A stretch of 64,000 nt of DNA, taken from NCBI GenBank assembly GCA_002049455.2, contig KV918870.1, positions 62,001-126,000 on the forward strand. Reading direction: 5' to 3'. Positions 32,498 through 42,622 of this stretch are shown here, piece by piece. The position numbers and the translations under genes were made by a program. This DNA comes from Porphyra umbilicalis. Lineage: Eukaryota; Rhodophyta; Bangiophyceae; Bangiales; Bangiaceae. A model generated the notes under the pieces. That model was not told where the DNA came from, made no database searches, and saw only the letters and a list, made by a program, of their open reading frames with translations. Position 1 is the stretch's first letter, and each line of letters begins with the position of its first letter.

Positions 32498-33128
32498 AAG
32501 GGGGACGGGGGCGGCACTGAGCCCAGACGGCGCGCGTGCGGGGGCCTTGCAGCCGGCGCCGACGGCCAGGGTAGCATTCCGCCGACGCCGGTAGGCGTCC
32601 ACCGGTGCACATTAATCGAAGGCCGCTGCCAGTAAGTTGATATGGTTGACGCTTCTCAGATACTTGTTCTCCATGAAGCCTCTTCCTTTCGTCAGCTGTC
32701 AACGTCATCGCTCCTTATACGTGCGGCATCACGAGATCTCGACATAGGGCTCACGAGGCTGAAAACGTAGCCCCCCTGTCCTTGCAATTCTCCCGATTTG
32801 GTCAGGGATAAATCGGGTGCTGTCGAGATTCGGGCGGATCGGATGTCTCTGATCGATACGAATGCGAAAGTGGGCACCAACGGGTGGGATGTGCTGCGCT
32901 TCTTGCTCCGTTTTTTTCTTCTGAGGACCCGAGGGCCACCCTCTGATACTGCTACAAAGTTACGCGAAACAAGAGCCATTTTTCCATAAGACTAATAAGA
33001 TGTGATAGACTTTAGTACATGCTGTTTCATCCTGTACTGCAGGCGTTCTGCGGCAATCTGAAAATTATGGGTACCGGCGCCAGTACAGCAAATCAGCATG
33101 CGCCCCACTTTGCAGACGATCTGTGAGG

Positions 33129-34084
33129 TAGGGTTGTGCAACTGCCTCGCTGGCCGAGAGCGGTTGAACCAGTTCAGACGACAGCCAGTGACCAGTTGCG
33201 TAACCAGCATACAAGAAATACAGTATAACTGCGAACCCAGTGCTAGAATTCATGCTTTTAAGGTGTTCATCTCCCGAATTGGACCGCCTGGGATACGACT
33301 GAAAGATCGCCATTTGGTGCAAACTGACCGCAGCGTGGGCATCACGGGGGGTGCTGGGGACCGCATTGAACCTAGCCGCGGTCGCTTCTCATCTAGGAAC
33401 TCATGGTGATCTTTTTCAGTGCCGCGGCAAGGTTGCCACGCCATCTACGTGCACCACGAGGCCCATTGGACGGCCGTCGTGGTCCGCGTGGATACAGAGG
33501 TAGGCACCCGAGTCCATGACCCAGGCGTCGTCGTCCTGAACTATGAAGTAGGCGTATACTGGGCTGCTCTGGTTCCCAATGGGGACTAAAGCCCATGTAT
33601 AATTTTCACATACTGCTTGTGGGCGCTAGGAAGCCTGGGGCGTCGGTGGAAGTTCGCCGGGCTCAGAAGACGCCGAAGGGTCGCTTCTGGCGTCGACCCC
33701 GGCTGCCGCCAGAGAGGAGGGGTGGAGCAGGCGACGTCACAGGCAGACGTGGGCATGATTGTGCCTGGGCTCTACGGCGATAGTGGGGTGGGTATGGGTG
33801 TACTGTATGCCACGGCAGAGCGGGCTACCGCAGCCCGTCACTGCCCTGCTCTGCGACAAGACTGCCCTTTTGACTTGACGTGTGACGACGTGGTGCGTTG
33901 ACATCCAGTGGTGCATCCTCTTCAAGCGTTCAACCGGTGCAAATCAGTTCCCACGTGTCCTGGGTGCACCTGGGAACTGATTAGCACATTTTTTAACGTG
34001 CAAAATTGATTGATGCCAGATTCGTCAAAAATAGCAATTTAAACCAGTTTCAACCAGTTACGCTAAACCAGTTGCCCATCCCTA
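33129..34084. mobile_element. Non-autonomous hAT-like element
   Basis: The left end TAGGGTTGTGCAACTG (33129) and the right end, read inward from 34084, TAGGGATGGGCAACTG match at 14 of 16 positions; such ends are typical of plant hAT elements. The flanking 8-mers CTGTGAGG and CTGCGAGT agree at 6 of 8 positions, as expected for an aged 8-bp hAT target duplication. ACCAGTT motifs cluster inside both ends (subterminal repeats). An internal hairpin (TCAGTTCCCA.../TGGGAACTGA) lies near 33940-33985. No transposase is encoded. Confidence 0.65.
33416..33620 (-). other. Short coding-like fragment with WVMDSGA motif
   Basis: About 67 codons open on the minus strand: ENYTWALVPIGNQSSPVYAY, then FIVQDDDAWVMDSGAYLCIH and ADHDGRPMGLVVHVDGVATL before TGA at 33418-33416. 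Third-position GC resembles coding sequence. W-x-x-DSGA resembles a Copia-type retroelement aspartic protease site, but the downstream pattern is not typical. It may be an unrelated captured fragment inside the hAT-like element. Confidence 0.3.
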
Positions 34085-34429
34085 CTGCGAGTGTCCTCTT
34101 CAGAGGTGGCAGGTGATTTTTATTTGATTATAATCATGATGATTATAATGATTATAATCATTTTAAATCACGGGGCTGATGATTACAATCACATGGGCAA
34201 ACGGCTGTAAGCATTCACTGTACAGCGGGTCCGCAGGGAGCACCGGAGTACAGCGGGGTCCTCAGGAGCCACCTAGGTACACTGGGGCCCGCAGGGGGCA
34301 CCTAGGTACAGCGGGGCCCTCACGGGGCACCGAGCTGTGGCGCCACGACGTCAACGGCGTTACCGACACTCCGCACCAGCTGTTTCCGCAGCGACACCTC
34401 ATTGCGAAGTCGCACCAGCTACTTTGACA

Positions 34430-36571
34430 ATGACGCCCCCGCCCCCCCCCACCCTTAGGAGCGACCCCGGGGCGTCGGCGCTGGATGCGCCTGCAGCGAA
34501 CACGGCACAGGGTGCATCGACAAGCACAGGGCCCCCCGGTGGTAGCACTGTATCGGCAGGCGCAGCTGAGAATCTCTATGACAACCCTTCCCGGCCACGC
34601 AAGCGTGGCCGACCGGCGGCTGAGGGCTCCGGGTACTTCTTTATCGACAAAACCAACCGCAAGATGACCTGCAGGGCATGCATGACCCGCATGTTCTGGC
34701 AGGCAGGTCGCTACAACTCCCACCTGCTCGCCTGCTCCAAATTCAAGATACAGCATCGCGACGTGTACCAGAGGCTGACGTCTGCCTGAGCGGGAGCCCC
34801 CCGCGCCCCGTCAACTGGGCCTGCCACATCCTCGGTCGCATCCACCAACGCCTACTACATTTCCATGTCTGCCGAGCGCGCCGAGGCGGTGAGCATGGCG
34901 TACGCCGAGGCGGTCTTTGCTTCTGGCGGCAAGTTCGGGTACTGCACCAACGAGAAGGAGTGGGGAGCCTTTTGGGCCATGCTGATTGGCCCTGAATGGC
35001 GGCCCCCGTTGCGGCACATCATGTCGGAAAAGTACATGAATCTCGTTTTTCACAAGGTGGACGGCGGTGTTCGTGCGGTGCTCGGGTCGGTCATTGGCGG
35101 CTGCTATCAGTACGACGGGTGGACTGGCCCCAATGGGGAGCAGGTGTTCTCCGTTTTGTTTGGCGCGCCGCTACCGTTCTACCTGTCGTCGTTCCGGATC
35201 TCGGGGAGACGCGAGTCGGCCGACCCGCTCGTCGCCAAGGTCAAGGAGCAGCTGCTGCTCGTCGAGTGTGCCACGGATGGGTCGTGGCAGAGGAGACACG
35301 ACACCGGCTTCGTAACGGACTGGCCCAATGTCAACCGCAGCGCCCGCACGAAGCTGCTGGAGGCGGACGCTTTCTCCTTTGCCTACGGCTGCGCCGCGCA
35401 CGCGATGAGCAACCTATGCCGGGGCATTGTCAAGCTGCCCTCCGTGCTGCTGGCGGTCGCCTTTGGTACGATGCTTTCCAAGTTCTTCCACGGGCACCAC
35501 CTTCCGAGAGTGCACTTCATCAAGGAGCAGGAAAAAGAGACCCCGAGGCCGACGGCCAAGAAGCTGTTCTTGCCTACACGGTGGACCGGGGCGGCGCGGC
35601 TGCCGACAAGCACCCTAAAGAACCGCGGCACTATCACAACTGTCCTGTTCAAATCCAAGCAGAGGGCCATTGACATGGACTTCCCGACGTCGCTGTTCGA
35701 CGCGGTGATGGACAACGACAACTGGGACAACGTGGCCCAATGGGAGCTTGTCTTGTGCACGCTGGCGTCCATTACCAACTACTTGCAGGCCGACACCACG
35801 CCCCTCTCCGGCGTCCATGCGTCCTTCCTTTCCCTTGAGGCGTCCCTCATGACCAAAACCTTCCTTGCTGCCGTGCGCGACCAGGTGAGGTCGTTCATCA
35901 AGGCGCGGTACGCCACGATCGTCACCCTCGCCCACGTTTTCGCTTTCTTCCTCCACCCCCTCTTTGTGCAGTTCCGCGAGGCGTCACGCGCGTCAGCAGT
36001 CAAGCCGTACTCGGAGATGGACGCGGCGGTGTGCATGGATGCCGCCAAGCGGCTGGTGCGGGCCGCCTCAGAGGCGTAACGCGCCACTGTCCTCACACAG
36101 GTGACACAGGCCATTTTGGGCACCTTCCCGTTTCTGCGGGAGCCGGCAGTTCTACAGACGCGCCAGCTATCCCTGCCGCATGTTTGGTGGGAGCTCCACG
36201 CCGACGGCGCCCCTTCCGAGCTGCGTGCCGTGGCTGCCCAGATCTTCTCGCTTGCGCCCACCTCCGCGGCGGCGGAGCGCAGCTTCAAGCCGCGCTCCCG
36301 CGTTCACAACAAGACGCGCAACCGGCTGAGCGACAACAACGATGACAAGTCCCAGGAGATTATCTTCAACAAGCGACAAGCGAGGCGCTTCAACGGGGAC
36401 GTCCTCCTGCAACCGCGCACCACACGCATGGAGGCCCATGTGCTGGATAGGCTGAGCCGCGGCAGTCCCGGCGTGGAAGGTGGCGATTTGTGCGTGGGGG
36501 CCGCGTCGACGCGTTGGCGCAGGTGGCAGCCAGAGCGAGACGGCCGTGTGGCCCGCCTCGCCCTTCTTTAG
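34430..36571 (+). pseudogene. hAT transposase (BED finger + DDE + dimerisation domain) with two in-frame stops
   Basis: One continuous frame from ATG 34430 to 36571 is interrupted only by TGA at 34787-34789 and TAA at 36077-36079. Segment 1 carries a basic patch (RPRKRGRP) and a BED-type finger, CRAC...H...C. Segment 2 has the DUF659-like block GGCYQYDGWTGPNGEQVFSV and the DDE core. Segment 3 holds the hAT C-terminal dimerisation signature: VWWELHADG, then IFSLAPTSAAAERSF and NKTRNRL. Domain order and spacing are those of a complete transposase. The stops could be recent nonsense mutations or mark short introns. The 26-bp stretch GTAACG...CACAG around the second stop is too short for a usual intron and would not restore the frame. 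Confidence 0.8.
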
Positions 36572-36984
36572 TCTCCTCGTCAATCATCTACGCCGTCGTG
36601 GGGCACCCCCGCTTGCCCGTCCCCCCCCCCCCTGTACTCCCACAGAGCTGCCCCCCGCACCCTTCCCCTGCCACCCGCGGACGGAGCCCTTGCAGTCACT
36701 GAACAGTCTATCATCCACCCCCCAGAGATCCCGGCTCCCCCTCCTCCCCGCCGCCGACTCAGTCCTACCGCGGCTTTGCGAACAACGCCGCGTACGCGTC
36801 CCCGCCGGCACAGCGGTCGGCACCTGGAACGAGCAACGCCCAACGCGGAGAGCCGCCCACCCCCACCGCCGCCCATGCGCTGGCGAAGACCACCACCCCC
36901 GCCGCCGCCGCGTTGCAGGGAGGCGGACGGTCGCTGCGACGGCACGGGAATCTCCAACCCGGTCTTGACTGAGTCGCCGCCAAG

Positions 36985-37470
36985 GAGGGGGTGGCCGCCG
37001 AGGAGCCATTGGACGCCAAGGAGGGCGCGGCCGCCAAGGAGGGGTTGACCGCCGAGAAGGGGGTGACTGCCGACGAGGGGGTGACCGCCGACGAGGGGGC
37101 GGCCGCCGACGAGGGGGTGGCCGCCGATGAGGGGGTGGCCGCCGACGAGGGGGTGGCCGCCAAGGAGGGGGTGGCCGCCGAGGAGCGAGTGGCCGCCAAG
37201 GAGGGGGTGGCCGACGAGGAGGGGGTGACCGCCGAGGAGGGGGTGGCCGCCGAGGAGGGGTTGACCGCCGAGGAGGGGGTGGCCGACGACGAGGGGGTGG
37301 CCGACGAGGAGGGGGTGGCCGACGAGGAGGGGGTGGCCGCCGACGAGGGGGTGGCCGCCGACGAGGGGGTGACCGCCGAGGAGTTGGTGGCCACCGAGGA
37401 GAGGGTGGCCGTGGAGGAGGGGGTGGTCGTCGACGAGGGGGTGGCACTCGAGGAGGGGGTCGTCGCCGGT
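36985..37470. repeat. 18-bp minisatellite inside the hAT element
   Basis: Roughly 27 units of GAGGGGGTGGCCGCCGAC with scattered point changes. The 18-bp period leaves several frames open: EGVAAD on plus, and HPLVGG, PPRRRP and SAATPS types on minus. It lies between the transposase and the right terminus. No unit frame has independent support as a gene. Confidence 0.85.
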
Positions 37471-38120
37471 GAGAGGCAATGCAACGAGAAGAGGGTGGGC
37501 GGGGAGACGGGTGTGTGCGGAGGGAAGAAGGAGTGCGGCGAGACGGGGGAGGGTAGCGAGACGGGGCAGCTTGGCAAAGACGGGGAGTGCGCCGAGAAGA
37601 GTGAGGTTGCAGAGACCGGTGCCGATATGGTGGTGGGAGAGAGCACACCCCCGTCATCGCAGCTGTAGTCGCCCTCGACTGCCGAATCGGTGCGACGTGT
37701 CGGTAGCGCCAAAGGCTGTGGAGGCCTTATCTGCGTTATAAACGTGTCTAATGTATTTACTCCAATTAAACCCGTGAGAATGATTATAATCATGGCCAAT
37801 TATTATAATCAATAAAAAATCGCCCCATACGGTCTAACATCAAGGGGTTGATTACATATAATCATTTTACTCCAGCCGAGGAATGATTATAATCACACCT
37901 CTGGTCCTTTCCGAGCAGATGGACGAAGATTTCCGGGAAAGTCCAGCACTGCAAAGAAGTACTGACAAGCATACTTTTGGGCGCACGCTCCGAGGCTGTT
38001 CGTTGCGCTCCACGCTCTCTTGAATGTCTGGCAGGATTTGGGGCCCTAAAATCGACGTCGCTGCCCTTCGCCTGCTGTCGACGCGCTTGCGTGAGCCAGC
38101 CCGACGCTGCTGGCGCGACC

Positions 38121-38462
38121 GAGCGCGGGCCGCCGCCCGGGCCAACGACCCCACACCGTCTTCAGGGCGACCTCCACCTGCCTATCTGCCGCGGTCCGCC
38201 GGAGGGCACCTCCGAGCCGGCCCTACGGGATCAGAACCTCAAGGAAACCTTAACCTTGAGGTTTTGTTGAGGTGTCTGGCACTCAGATCCCGAGCGCGGG
38301 CCACCGCCCGGGCCAACGACCCCACACCGTCTTCAGGGCGACCTCCACCTGCCTATCTGCCGCGATCCGCCGGAGGGCACCTCCGAGCCGGCCCTACGGG
38401 ATCAGAACCTCAAGGAAACCTTAACCTTGAGGTTTTGTTGAGGTGTCTGGCACTCAGATCCC
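38121..38462 (+). repeat. 171-bp tandem duplication containing the CACTA left terminus
   Basis: Copies at 38121-38291 and 38292-38462 differ at only a couple of positions (for example CGCCGC/CACCGC and GCGGTCC/GCGATCC). Each contains CCCTACGGGATCAGAACCTC followed by AAGG, the likely left terminal sequence of the CACTA element, plus the subterminal words CCTTGAGGTTTTGTTGAGG. High identity suggests a recent duplication. Confidence 0.8.
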
Positions 38463-38500
38463 GCTCGATGAGACTGTCGTCGCGAAGCCGAATTCGCACC

Positions 38501-38561
38501 GGCCATTCTAGAACGTTCGAGGGGGGGCTTCCAGAGCCATCGCACTCGTTCTAGAATAGCC
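38501..38561. repeat. Short inverted repeat (15-bp arms)
   Basis: GGCCATTCTAGAACG at 38501-38515 is mirrored at 38547-38561 with one mismatch, separated by 31 bases. It lies between the CACTA left end and its transposase. Confidence 0.5.
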
Positions 38562-38787
38562 CAGATGGCACACGAGAGCCCCTTGATCACGGCAAAGCTG
38601 ACCAATGAGCTGCCTTGAGCCGGATGCAAGAACCACATTTAAGCGGTGCTGCGGCTTGCTCCATCCCAGCCATACGCATCCCTCGTGTTTGGCCGCAACA
38701 CTCCACCCCCCCCCCCCTGCCGTCGCCCGGCTTTTCGACCTCGCGCCCCTCTCTTTCGCTTCCTCGCAGGTGCCCCCCCCACCGTCC

Positions 38788-41604
38788 ATGGCCACAACGC
38801 GAGAGTGCGCCTGCCCAAGGTGCAGCAGGGGGGTGCCTGATGGCACATCCCTCGTGTCGGAGCGCACCTGGTTTTATCATAACCAAGGTCGCGTTTGGGG
38901 TGGCCGTCGTGGACGCAAGCGGCCACGCGAGGCAAGAAGCGCTGCTCCCGCTGACAGTGATGCGGGGGTGGGCGCTGGGGCTGGGGCCAGCGGCAACCCG
39001 ACGGAGTGCGGCGGCGCGTCAGCAGCCGCGCCGGCGCCCACCGACACCGCAGCGTTGCCTGCCACCATATCGGAGGGTGCGGCAGCTTACGCCCAGCCGG
39101 CGGCCGCAGCGGCGTCCTCACCTAGGATTGGCCTCAACGGTGTTTGCGTCCCGCGCTCCGTCTTCTGCGAGCGCGTAGACAATTATGTGGCCTACACATT
39201 TATCCACAAACACCGCTTATCGCGCGAGGCGACGTTAGAGTACCTGTCGCAGCGGTCACGACGAGGGACGTCGCGTACGGCGAAGACACTGCGAGACTTT
39301 GTACGGGCAAGTGTCGACCTCCACGAGCGCCGCGTTGACTGCTGTCGGAATGGCTGTGCAGCGTTCGTTGCTCGTCGATCCGAATTGGATGCCTGCGACG
39401 TCTGTGGCGCTGCCCGACGCTTAGCTGACGGCACCCCCATTAAGCAAGCCGTTTATTGGTCACTTTCTTCCTGGTTGCTCACCATGCTAGCGGACCCCAA
39501 GCTCGGGCGGAGTATGACCGCCGCCATGTCGGACGCCATTAAGGCCGCTAAGGTGCCCGTGGATGGCGTGCGAGATTGGTATGACGGCATGACGTTTCGC
39601 GAAGCGGTGGCCGCCGGGCTAATCCACTCGGATACATGCGTGGCGCTCAGCATCTCTGTCGATGGTTTCGAGGCCTGGCGCCAACGGGGATTCCAAGGCT
39701 GGCCAATCGTCGTTACGGTGCTGAGCGTCCAACCAGGTGAACGCGTCAAGAACATTGCGCAGATTATTCTGGCCGTAACACCAGGGCCGCGTCAACCAGT
39801 GGACCTAGAGTCCTTCCTACATCCAATCGCGGAGGAGCTGAATACGCTAGCACAAGGAATTAGCGATGTCAAGGTTGCCGGGCGGGACGGCACAAGTGTA
39901 CTTCAAGCGTTCGTAATTCAATTCACATCGGACATGCCAGGCGGAGACAAGCTACTCAATGCCAAGGGATGTGGCTCCATCCACCCAGGCCGCTTCAGAG
40001 ACTTTGTCGGCGTCCGGCTCAAGAAGCAATACTGCTACCCGCCAGTCCACCCTGCCAACAAGAAGAGGAGGCTGTTCAGCGTCCAAGGACCTGTGGCCTG
40101 TGAGCGGTCCGCCGCCAGCCTCACCAGCGCGGCGGAAGAGGTGGAAGCGGCCCGACGCGCAGGGAGCTCCAAGAAGGCAGTGAATGAGCTTGCCATGAAG
40201 TCGGGTATTAAGGGTTACTCCCTCTTCCACGCGGCAAGCCCAGAGGACAAGCAGCGGTACCCAAACTTGGGGTACTTGTGGAGCCTAGGCCAGGCCACCC
40301 TTCCCTACGACACGATGCACCTGGTGTTTTGCAACGTCGTCCCGCTTCTCTGGCAGCTGTTTTCAGGCGAGCACGGCGTCCTAGGAACGTCTCCAGAGCC
40401 TTACATCTTGCTTAAGTCAACCGTGGCTATGATCGGGTGCGAAATCGTTGCCGGTCGGGCAACGGTCCCTCTCGCTCAAGCCCGGTCCCTTCTAGACATC
40501 AAGGTCCACTGGGGGTCCTACAAGGCTGCTGACTGGCATTTCTTCCTCCTCAGTGTCGGGGAAGTCGTCCTGGCGGAGCGCGTGCCAGAAGAGTTCTTTA
40601 AGATGTGTATGCATCTTTGCAGAGCAGGGCGCTTGCTGTTTCGACCGTCGGGCCTAACCGAGGACGACTTAGGGAAAGTCGAGCGGAGCATCAAGAACTT
40701 CTGCGCCGATTTCTACAAGTACGTCTACGCCGGGCAACCAGAGCGGCTCGGATTGTGTCGCTTGCCCGTGGTTTCCCTGCTGGACATAACTACGAACGTG
40801 CGGACGGTCGGGCCGGCCTGGTCCTACTGGCAGTTCCCCATTGAGCGCATCATTGGTACGCTGCCCGACCTCATCGGGTCGCACAGCGAACCATACGCGT
40901 CGTTGGTGAACGCCATCACTGACAAGTACCACGCCAAGCTCATCACGGACTATGCCGACGCGCACACCCCACAAGAGTGGGCGGAGGCCACCGGCAGGCC
41001 CGCGCAAGGCGTACAGGCATTGCCTGATGGGGCCTATGAGATTGCAAGCACCGACCAGCCTGGCGTGTGGCTGCTTCCACCGAGACATTCTCCTGGCCCG
41101 TTGACTGACATGGAGCTGGAGCGGATGCGCGAAGTACTGTCGCTGGAAGGAGTTACTGATATTCCTGACCAAATCATGGCCAAGAAGTACTTCGGCTTGA
41201 AACTAGCACGAGGGCAAGTGGCGGGCTCCGTAATGGGGTCACGGCGTGTTAGTCGCCGCAACCACCTATTCCGCGTGGAGTCCTCTGTCAAGCGCAGTAG
41301 CCGCGGAGGGGGGATGGAAAAAGCTGTTGTCGCAGTCTATGGCGCGGTGCATCACTACGCGGTCGTGTACGTGGCCGGCAAAGTAATGGCCTTCGCACTG
41401 ATTGAGTGTGTCGTTTCGTCGGCAGATCGCCGAGGTACCTATGGCCTGCCTGAGAAGCGCCGAGACACGGACTGTTTTACGTCCCTGGGAGGACGGCTGC
41501 GGTACGTAGACGTTATGGCTATCGATGCGGTTGTGGGCACTTTGTACGTGCGCTCCAAGCACGTAGTCTTGTTTTGCAGAGACCATTTCAGTCACGAGCA
41601 GTAA
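38788..41604 (+). CDS. Tnp2-type CACTA transposase
   Basis: 938 residues from the ATG at 38788 (MATTRECACPRCSRGV). The frame is open upstream to 38605 without a better start. The N-terminus has the Tnp2 zinc-binding signature C-x-C-x2-C followed by SLVSERTWFYH. Later blocks typical of the family are YSLFHAASPEDKQRYPNLGY, the catalytic-region motif LPYDTMHLVFCNVVPLLWQL, KAADWHFFLL, and VGPAWSYWQFPIERIIGTLP with EPYASLVNAI (compare GP.W...FP.ER..G.. ...PYASL). The frame is uninterrupted, so it may still encode a full protein. It would bind CACTA ends and catalyse cut-and-paste transposition in the nucleus. Codon use has less G/C at third positions than host genes, consistent with a mobile gene. 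Confidence 0.85.
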   Translation: MATTRECACPRCSRGVPDGTSLVSERTWFYHNQGRVWGGRRGRKRPREARSAAPADSDAGVGAGAGASGNPTECGGASAAAPAPTDTAALPATISEGAAAYAQPAAAAASSPRIGLNGVCVPRSVFCERVDNYVAYTFIHKHRLSREATLEYLSQRSRRGTSRTAKTLRDFVRASVDLHERRVDCCRNGCAAFVARRSELDACDVCGAARRLADGTPIKQAVYWSLSSWLLTMLADPKLGRSMTAAMSDAIKAAKVPVDGVRDWYDGMTFREAVAAGLIHSDTCVALSISVDGFEAWRQRGFQGWPIVVTVLSVQPGERVKNIAQIILAVTPGPRQPVDLESFLHPIAEELNTLAQGISDVKVAGRDGTSVLQAFVIQFTSDMPGGDKLLNAKGCGSIHPGRFRDFVGVRLKKQYCYPPVHPANKKRRLFSVQGPVACERSAASLTSAAEEVEAARRAGSSKKAVNELAMKSGIKGYSLFHAASPEDKQRYPNLGYLWSLGQATLPYDTMHLVFCNVVPLLWQLFSGEHGVLGTSPEPYILLKSTVAMIGCEIVAGRATVPLAQARSLLDIKVHWGSYKAADWHFFLLSVGEVVLAERVPEEFFKMCMHLCRAGRLLFRPSGLTEDDLGKVERSIKNFCADFYKYVYAGQPERLGLCRLPVVSLLDITTNVRTVGPAWSYWQFPIERIIGTLPDLIGSHSEPYASLVNAITDKYHAKLITDYADAHTPQEWAEATGRPAQGVQALPDGAYEIASTDQPGVWLLPPRHSPGPLTDMELERMREVLSLEGVTDIPDQIMAKKYFGLKLARGQVAGSVMGSRRVSRRNHLFRVESSVKRSSRGGGMEKAVVAVYGAVHHYAVVYVAGKVMAFALIECVVSSADRRGTYGLPEKRRDTDCFTSLGGRLRYVDVMAIDAVVGTLYVRSKHVVLFCRDHFSHEQ

Positions 41605-42622
41605 AACTTGCTTGTTTCCTTTGTTCTCTACTCCACCAGAAGCGCATACCGCTGGCGGCCAGGCGGGATGCCTACTGAAAAGTGTGCAAGCGCTGGGATG
41701 GGGCACTAGTTGGAAGAGAACATGATCAAAGCGGGCAGGATGCCGTCGGCAGAAAGAGACAGAGGAGCAGGGAGGGGGGGGGAGTGGTTCGCCAGAGCGC
41801 CAGGGAAGAAGCAAAGCAGCCAGCAGGGGACAGAGCAGCACTATGGGAGGATCAATCTGCTTGGGCATAGATGTCCCAGCCCAGGGCTAGTGAGACATGG
41901 TGGTGGCTTGGCGTAATCGCTGGCGTGGCGAAGAATCCTGGCAGTCGCGATCCCGGCGGACTTGCCAAGCTGGAATTGCCCGAAAGCACATGATTACTTG
42001 GACTACAGACTGGTCGCGCCTCTGTTATCTCCGCCTGTCTTGGATGCGTTGCCTCGGATCTTCACTTTCATTGGCTTACGCACAGAGGAGGGCTTTGAAA
42101 CAGTACCACATGCAGGGCATTCAGCTCCACTTATGTTTCTAAGTTTTTCGACTTGACGCTGGAGGGATGCGACGGTGTGGCAAGAGTGGCGTCGTGGCTT
42201 GCGCCGACGACGGCTGCGTGCCGACCGTCGGATCTACCAAGCCACCCTGTTCGTCTTCTTCGTCAGACGATCTCTGCTGTGCAGTCGCCGTCTGTTGTTG
42301 ATCCTTCATCATGCCTACACGTGCGTCGACGCGGGGGCGACGTCCCCGTGCTGTTTCACTTGGTCGCACAGACGGGACCGGCAACGTGGATGGTGAGTTG
42401 TTGAGCGGCTCTTCCAACCGTGAGCGAGTGTGACACGTCTGCGTTTGTTCTCTCTCGCGCGACTCCGACGGCGCTATTCTGATCCACAAGCTGTTTTTCT
42501 TACAGAAGTATATTGTCCTTTTTTCGCTGGCCTGGGGGCCCGCGAGTTTCGCTTCCCGTGTTCCTCTTTTTTCCTTTTTTTGTTTTTCTCTCCGTTGTGG
42601 TTCGCCAGGTCTTTTGGCCGCC
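41605..42622 (+). other. CACTA element interior between its two ORFs
   Basis: About 1 kb without a convincing frame. It includes a T-rich stretch just before the second ORF (about 42545-42600). It probably holds the transposase 3' end and promoter or leader of the second gene. Confidence 0.35.

Larger units (their letters stand above)
34101..37903 (+). mobile_element. hAT transposon with TIRs, target duplication and transposase
   Basis: The terminal octamer CAGAGGTG starts at 34101 and is repeated in inverted form at 37896-37903. The flanking 8-mers GTCCTCTT (34093-34100) and GTCCTTTC (37904-37911) agree at 6 of 8 positions, consistent with a decayed hAT 8-bp duplication. GATTATAATCA-type palindromic motifs cluster inside both ends (34125-34170 and 37775-37895) and are probable transposase-binding subterminal repeats. 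Inside lie a BED zinc-finger/hAT transposase reading frame and an 18-bp minisatellite. The left target duplication directly abuts that of the neighbouring 33129-34084 element. Confidence 0.8.

Noticed and set aside
36075..36100. A 26-bp intron (GTAACG...CACAG) removing the second stop of the hAT transposase
   Set aside because: Too short for a spliceosomal intron, and its removal would bring TGA in frame.
37000..37470. CRISPR-like array
   Set aside because: The units are contiguous without unique spacers; it is a eukaryotic minisatellite.
36580..37657. Long minus-strand frames of HPLLGG or PPRRRP repeats
   Set aside because: They arise from the 18-bp minisatellite, which opens several frames at once. 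There is no unique sequence outside the array to support a gene.
38605..38787. Upstream extension of the Tnp2 ORF as the true start
   Set aside because: The extension has no similarity to the family; the zinc-binding motif begins right after the ATG at 38788.
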